Source of the DNA: Pontibacter mucosus
GTDB lineage: Bacteria; Bacteroidota; Bacteroidia; Cytophagales; Hymenobacteraceae
Assembly (NCBI RefSeq): GCF_003054055.1
Contig: NZ_QBKI01000001.1
Location: 248,001 to 312,000, forward strand
DNA: 64,000 nt
Reading direction: 5' to 3'
The position numbers and the translations under genes are program-made. The notes below the pieces were generated by a model. That model was not told the origin of the DNA, searched no databases, and worked only from the letters and a program-made list of their open reading frames with translations. This document shows, piece by piece, positions 61,137 through 64,000 of the stretch (positions within the stretch are counted from its first letter, which is position 1; every line of letters starts with the position of its first letter).

Positions 61137-64000
61137 ATGAAACTTGCCAAGTTGGCTTCTTTTATAAGGGATTACTTCATTGCAATCTTCTCTTTCCTGC
61201 TTATTTTCCTGCTTACCCTTTTTACTTACTCAGAAACCAGGAAGAAATCAGAAGAGCGGAATGCGAAGTTGTTCGCCATGCGTACCGAGCAGGTAACCGA
61301 TGCCCTAGACAAGCGCATGAAGGACTATATCCAGATTCTGATTGGGGGCAAGGCCATGTTCACCTCCTCGGACTCGGTAACCCGCCAGGATTGGGCCCGC
61401 TATTACGAAGCCCTGAAGCTGGAGAAGAACTACCCCGGCATGCAGGGCTTTGGTTATACCCATGTGGTAAGGCCGCATGAGAAAGAAAAGCACGAGCAGC
61501 AGATTCGGAGCGAGGGCTTTGAAAACTACCGCATCACCCCCGAGACCCCGCGCGACCTCTATACCGCCATCATTTTCCTGGAGCCCTTCTCTGACCGTAA
61601 CCTGCGCGCCTTCGGCTACGACATGTACAGCGAGCCGGTGCGGCAGTCGGCCATGCGCATCGCCCGCGACACCAGGCAACCCACCATGTCGGGTAAGGTG
61701 CGGCTGGTGCAGGAAACAGGCCAGGACGAGCAATTAGGCTTCCTGATTTACCTGCCCGTGTACCAGGATAACGTGGAGCCGGAGTCTATACAGGAGCGGC
61801 AGCGCCTGATAAAGGGCTTTGTGTACAGCCCCTTCCGGGTGAAGGACCTGATGAAGGCCGTGCTGGCAGACGAGTTTGAAGACATTGACGTCGAGATCTA
61901 CGATGGGGCCGAGCCTTCGAAAGAGAACCTGCTCTACAGCACCAGCCCCCAGTTATACTATGGCAGCAAGGCCAGAGAGTACGGCAGCCTGAGTACCATC
62001 ACCATCGGCAACCATACCTGGCGGCTCTATATAACAGCAAAGGAAGGTTTCGGGCGCACCACCGAGTCCGAGCTACCATACTACATACTTTTAGGCGGCA
62101 GCATCATCAGCCTGCTGATGTTCTTCATTATCTGGTCGCTGTCTAACACACGGCGCTCCAACAGCCTCAAGCAAACCATCACCGACAACGCCACCGCGGC
62201 TCTGTTTATACTTGACTCGAAGGGGTACTGCACGTTTATGAACCCCGCCGCAGAGGAGATGACAGGCTATACGCTGGAGGAAATGCGCAAAAAGCCGCTG
62301 CACGACATGGTGCACTACAAGCACCTGGACGGCTCGCCTTTCCCGGCAGAGGAGTGCCCCATGCACAATGCCCTGACCAACATAAAGCCCCTGAGGGGCT
62401 ACGAGGACACCTTCGTCCGCAAAGATGGCACCTTCTTTAACGTGTCGTGCTCGGTGCAGCCCATGGTGGAGAGCGGCAGCGATAACTATACCATTATAGA
62501 AGTGCGCGACATTACCGACGAGAAGCAGGCACAGCAGGCTATCATCGAAAGCGAGGCCCGCTTCCGCACCATGGCCGACAACGCCCCGGTGATGATCAAG
62601 ATCATGGACGACGCCACCAACTTCATGTATGTAAACAAGCAGTGGCTCGACTTCACGGGCCATACCTTTGAGCAGACCATCAACATGAGTTGGAAGGAGC
62701 TGGTGCACCCCGACGATATAGACCGCAAGGAGCAGGTAACCCTGCAGGCCATAGAAGACCACAGCCCCTTCCGGCTGGAGTACAGGATGCGGCGCTTCGA
62801 CGGGGAGTACCGCTGGGTGGTGGCCTCCAACACGCCACGCTTCGGTGCCAACGGGGAGTTTCAGGGCTACATCGGCTCCATCATCGATATCACGGAGATA
62901 AAAGAGGCGGAGCGCAAGGTAAAGCAGAACGCCGAGCTGTTGCAGAAGCTGTTCCTGGAGGTGCCGGCTGTAGTAGGCCTGGTGCGCGCCCAGGATTACC
63001 AGTATGTGCTGGCCAACCCGGGCTACCGCAAACTCTACGGCAACCGCCCGCTGGTGGGCAGAACAGTTTTCGAGGTTCATTCGGAGGAGGAAGGCCGCGA
63101 GCTTATTAACCGTCTGGATGAGGTGTTCCGGACAGCGAAACCATTTGTGGGCAACGAGATTCCGATACCTGCTGTAGAGCGCGGCAACAACGGAGAGCTT
63201 GCTCATGGCTATTTTAACCTGGTGTACCAGCCGCTGGTAGACGCCAACGGAGCGGTAGAGGCCGTGCTAATATTTGCCGTAGAGGTAACCGAGCTGGTAA
63301 ATGCCAGAAAGGCCCTGCTGCACACCAACGAGGAACTGAGCGGCAAAAACGACGAGCTGCAGCGCATCAACAACGACCTGGACAACTTCGTGTATACGGC
63401 TTCCCACGACCTCAAGTCGCCGATAGCCAACATGGAGGGCCTGGTAACGCTGCTGCGCGACATCCTGCAGGGCAAGCTGGAGGCTGAGGACATGCAGGTG
63501 CTGGACATGGTGCAGAGCTCTATCAACAAGCTAAAAGGCACCATCGCCGACCTGGCCGAGATTACCAAAGTGCAGAAGGAGCTGCAGTCGGCCGCCGAGC
63601 CGCTCTCATTTGAAAGCATGCTGCAGGATATCGGCGCTGACCTGGAAGAGCCCATGAAAGAAACCGGCGCCGTGCTGAAGACAGACCTGCAGGTAGGAAG
63701 CATCGTGTATGCCCGCAAGAACCTGCGCAGCATCATCTACAACCTGGTCAGCAACGCCATCAAGTATAAATCCCCGAACCGCCCACCCGTTATCCACCTG
63801 AAAACCTACGAGCAGGGAGAGTATGTGGTGCTGGAGGTGCAGGACAATGGCCTTGGTATTAAGAAAGAGCAGCAGCACAAGCTGTTCACCATGTTCAAGC
63901 GCCTTCACACGCACGTGGAGGGCACCGGCATCGGCCTGTATATCGTCAAGCGCATTATAGAGAACAACGGCGGCAGGATAGAGGTAGATAGCGTGCACGG
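61137..64000 (+). CDS. CHASE-PAS hybrid-type sensor histidine kinase, 3' end outside window
   Basis: About 954 codons are present from the ATG at 61137; the frame is open at the right edge. A first membrane span (residues 12-32) and a second (near 62074-62145) enclose a CHASE sensory domain (LEKNYPGMQGFGY, then RQPTMSGKVRLVQE). Three PAS domains follow (first starting FILDSKGYCTFMNPAAEEM, key FMNPAAEE; second ending IGSIIDITEIKEAE; third from LFLEVPAVVGLVRA). The HisKA phospho-acceptor is His757 in SHDLKSPIANM, with the ATPase N box NLVSNAIKYKSP and DNGLGI and GTGIGLYIVKR. It should sense an extracytoplasmic ligand and signal to an unseen regulator. Confidence 0.93.
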   Translation, partial: MKLAKLASFIRDYFIAIFSFLLIFLLTLFTYSETRKKSEERNAKLFAMRTEQVTDALDKRMKDYIQILIGGKAMFTSSDSVTRQDWARYYEALKLEKNYPGMQGFGYTHVVRPHEKEKHEQQIRSEGFENYRITPETPRDLYTAIIFLEPFSDRNLRAFGYDMYSEPVRQSAMRIARDTRQPTMSGKVRLVQETGQDEQLGFLIYLPVYQDNVEPESIQERQRLIKGFVYSPFRVKDLMKAVLADEFEDIDVEIYDGAEPSKENLLYSTSPQLYYGSKAREYGSLSTITIGNHTWRLYITAKEGFGRTTESELPYYILLGGSIISLLMFFIIWSLSNTRRSNSLKQTITDNATAALFILDSKGYCTFMNPAAEEMTGYTLEEMRKKPLHDMVHYKHLDGSPFPAEECPMHNALTNIKPLRGYEDTFVRKDGTFFNVSCSVQPMVESGSDNYTIIEVRDITDEKQAQQAIIESEARFRTMADNAPVMIKIMDDATNFMYVNKQWLDFTGHTFEQTINMSWKELVHPDDIDRKEQVTLQAIEDHSPFRLEYRMRRFDGEYRWVVASNTPRFGANGEFQGYIGSIIDITEIKEAERKVKQNAELLQKLFLEVPAVVGLVRAQDYQYVLANPGYRKLYGNRPLVGRTVFEVHSEEEGRELINRLDEVFRTAKPFVGNEIPIPAVERGNNGELAHGYFNLVYQPLVDANGAVEAVLIFAVEVTELVNARKALLHTNEELSGKNDELQRINNDLDNFVYTASHDLKSPIANMEGLVTLLRDILQGKLEAEDMQVLDMVQSSINKLKGTIADLAEITKVQKELQSAAEPLSFESMLQDIGADLEEPMKETGAVLKTDLQVGSIVYARKNLRSIIYNLVSNAIKYKSPNRPPVIHLKTYEQGEYVVLEVQDNGLGIKKEQQHKLFTMFKRLHTHVEGTGIGLYIVKRIIENNGGRIEVDSVH

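Larger units (their letters stand above)
1..64000. repeat. Window-wide AAGTATA/TATACTT heptamer family
   Basis: By hand I count about 165 copies on the two strands, against about 8 expected at even base composition; AAGTATG adds about 40. Roughly 90 lie in about 12 kb of spacers and 75 in about 52 kb of coding DNA. Fused palindromes AAGTATACTT are at 4963-4972, 11438-11447, 12600-12609 and 27306-27315. Within genes the heptamer is read in all three frames. Large genes without it include fumC and the 200-residue gene at 56.7 kb. Confidence 0.9.

Noticed and set aside
1-64000. TATACTT as an ordinary -10/-7 promoter box
   Set aside because: The boxes that sit at promoter distance here are TACCTTTG, TATCTTTG and TACATTTG (TAnnTTTG), as known for Bacteroidota. 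TATACTT occurs in both orientations, inside genes and after stop codons, and has the wrong spacing between TA and TTTG.

Overview
The window is a chromosomal stretch of a gliding-type Bacteroidota. Family content (PorP/SprF and a GldJ/GldK-like lipoprotein, DUF4175, DUF2490, DUF4382, a eukaryote-like IleRS, Bacteroidota -7 boxes of the form TAnnTTTG) points to Cytophagales, most likely Hymenobacteraceae of the Pontibacter type; this is inferred from gene families, not from a marker gene. I see no rRNA, tRNA, CRISPR array, transposase or prophage. The left edge cuts an ABC exporter gene and the right edge cuts a CHASE/PAS histidine kinase.

Layout. 0-7 kb: ABC exporter 3' end, a DUF1080 lipoprotein, a diverged second copy of the ABC 3' end, an envelope beta-barrel/flavoprotein pair, fasciclin, rhomboid and HAD genes. 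7.5-21.5 kb: leftward housekeeping genes (polyprenyl synthase with RNase R, DUF695-RraB, a double-ATPase oligopeptide ABC protein, LspA, IleRS, GlyRS). 21.8-27.5 kb: a PiT-like transporter, a CPA2 antiporter with DUF4385 and a small frameshifted gene, then 0.9 kb of AT-rich non-coding DNA with a DnaA box. 27.5-38 kb: an almost uninterrupted leftward block (Ig-like lipoprotein, methyltransferase, MnmG, YbeY, RsbW-like ATPase, a giant DUF4175 coiled-coil protein, exonuclease III, CMD family), with a perfect parS site beside mnmG. 38-47.7 kb: ComF, malate:quinone oxidoreductase, DUF4265, two T9SS-type genes, AsmA, DUF4382. 47.9-61 kb: small enzymes (DinB, DagK, two MsrB, two SDRs, GNAT, YdeI, QOR2-like, fumarase) separated by long repeat-rich spacers. 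61.1 kb onward: sensor kinase.

The most striking feature is not a gene. The heptamer AAGTATA (TATACTT on the other strand) occurs about 165 times by my hand count, against about 8 expected by chance. It is in spacers and inside genes, in all reading frames, and often forces rare codon pairs (AGT-ATA, ATA-CTT). It is built into terminator hairpins and into hairpin arrays in spacers. In spacers its orientation is about 35:10 in favour of TATACTT left of roughly 37.5 kb and about 14:31 to the right. That flip brackets the parS site and the DnaA-box region, as expected for a leading-strand-polarised motif (AAGTATA on the leading strand) around a replication origin. The counts are manual and the origin is an inference, but together these make a coherent, testable system.
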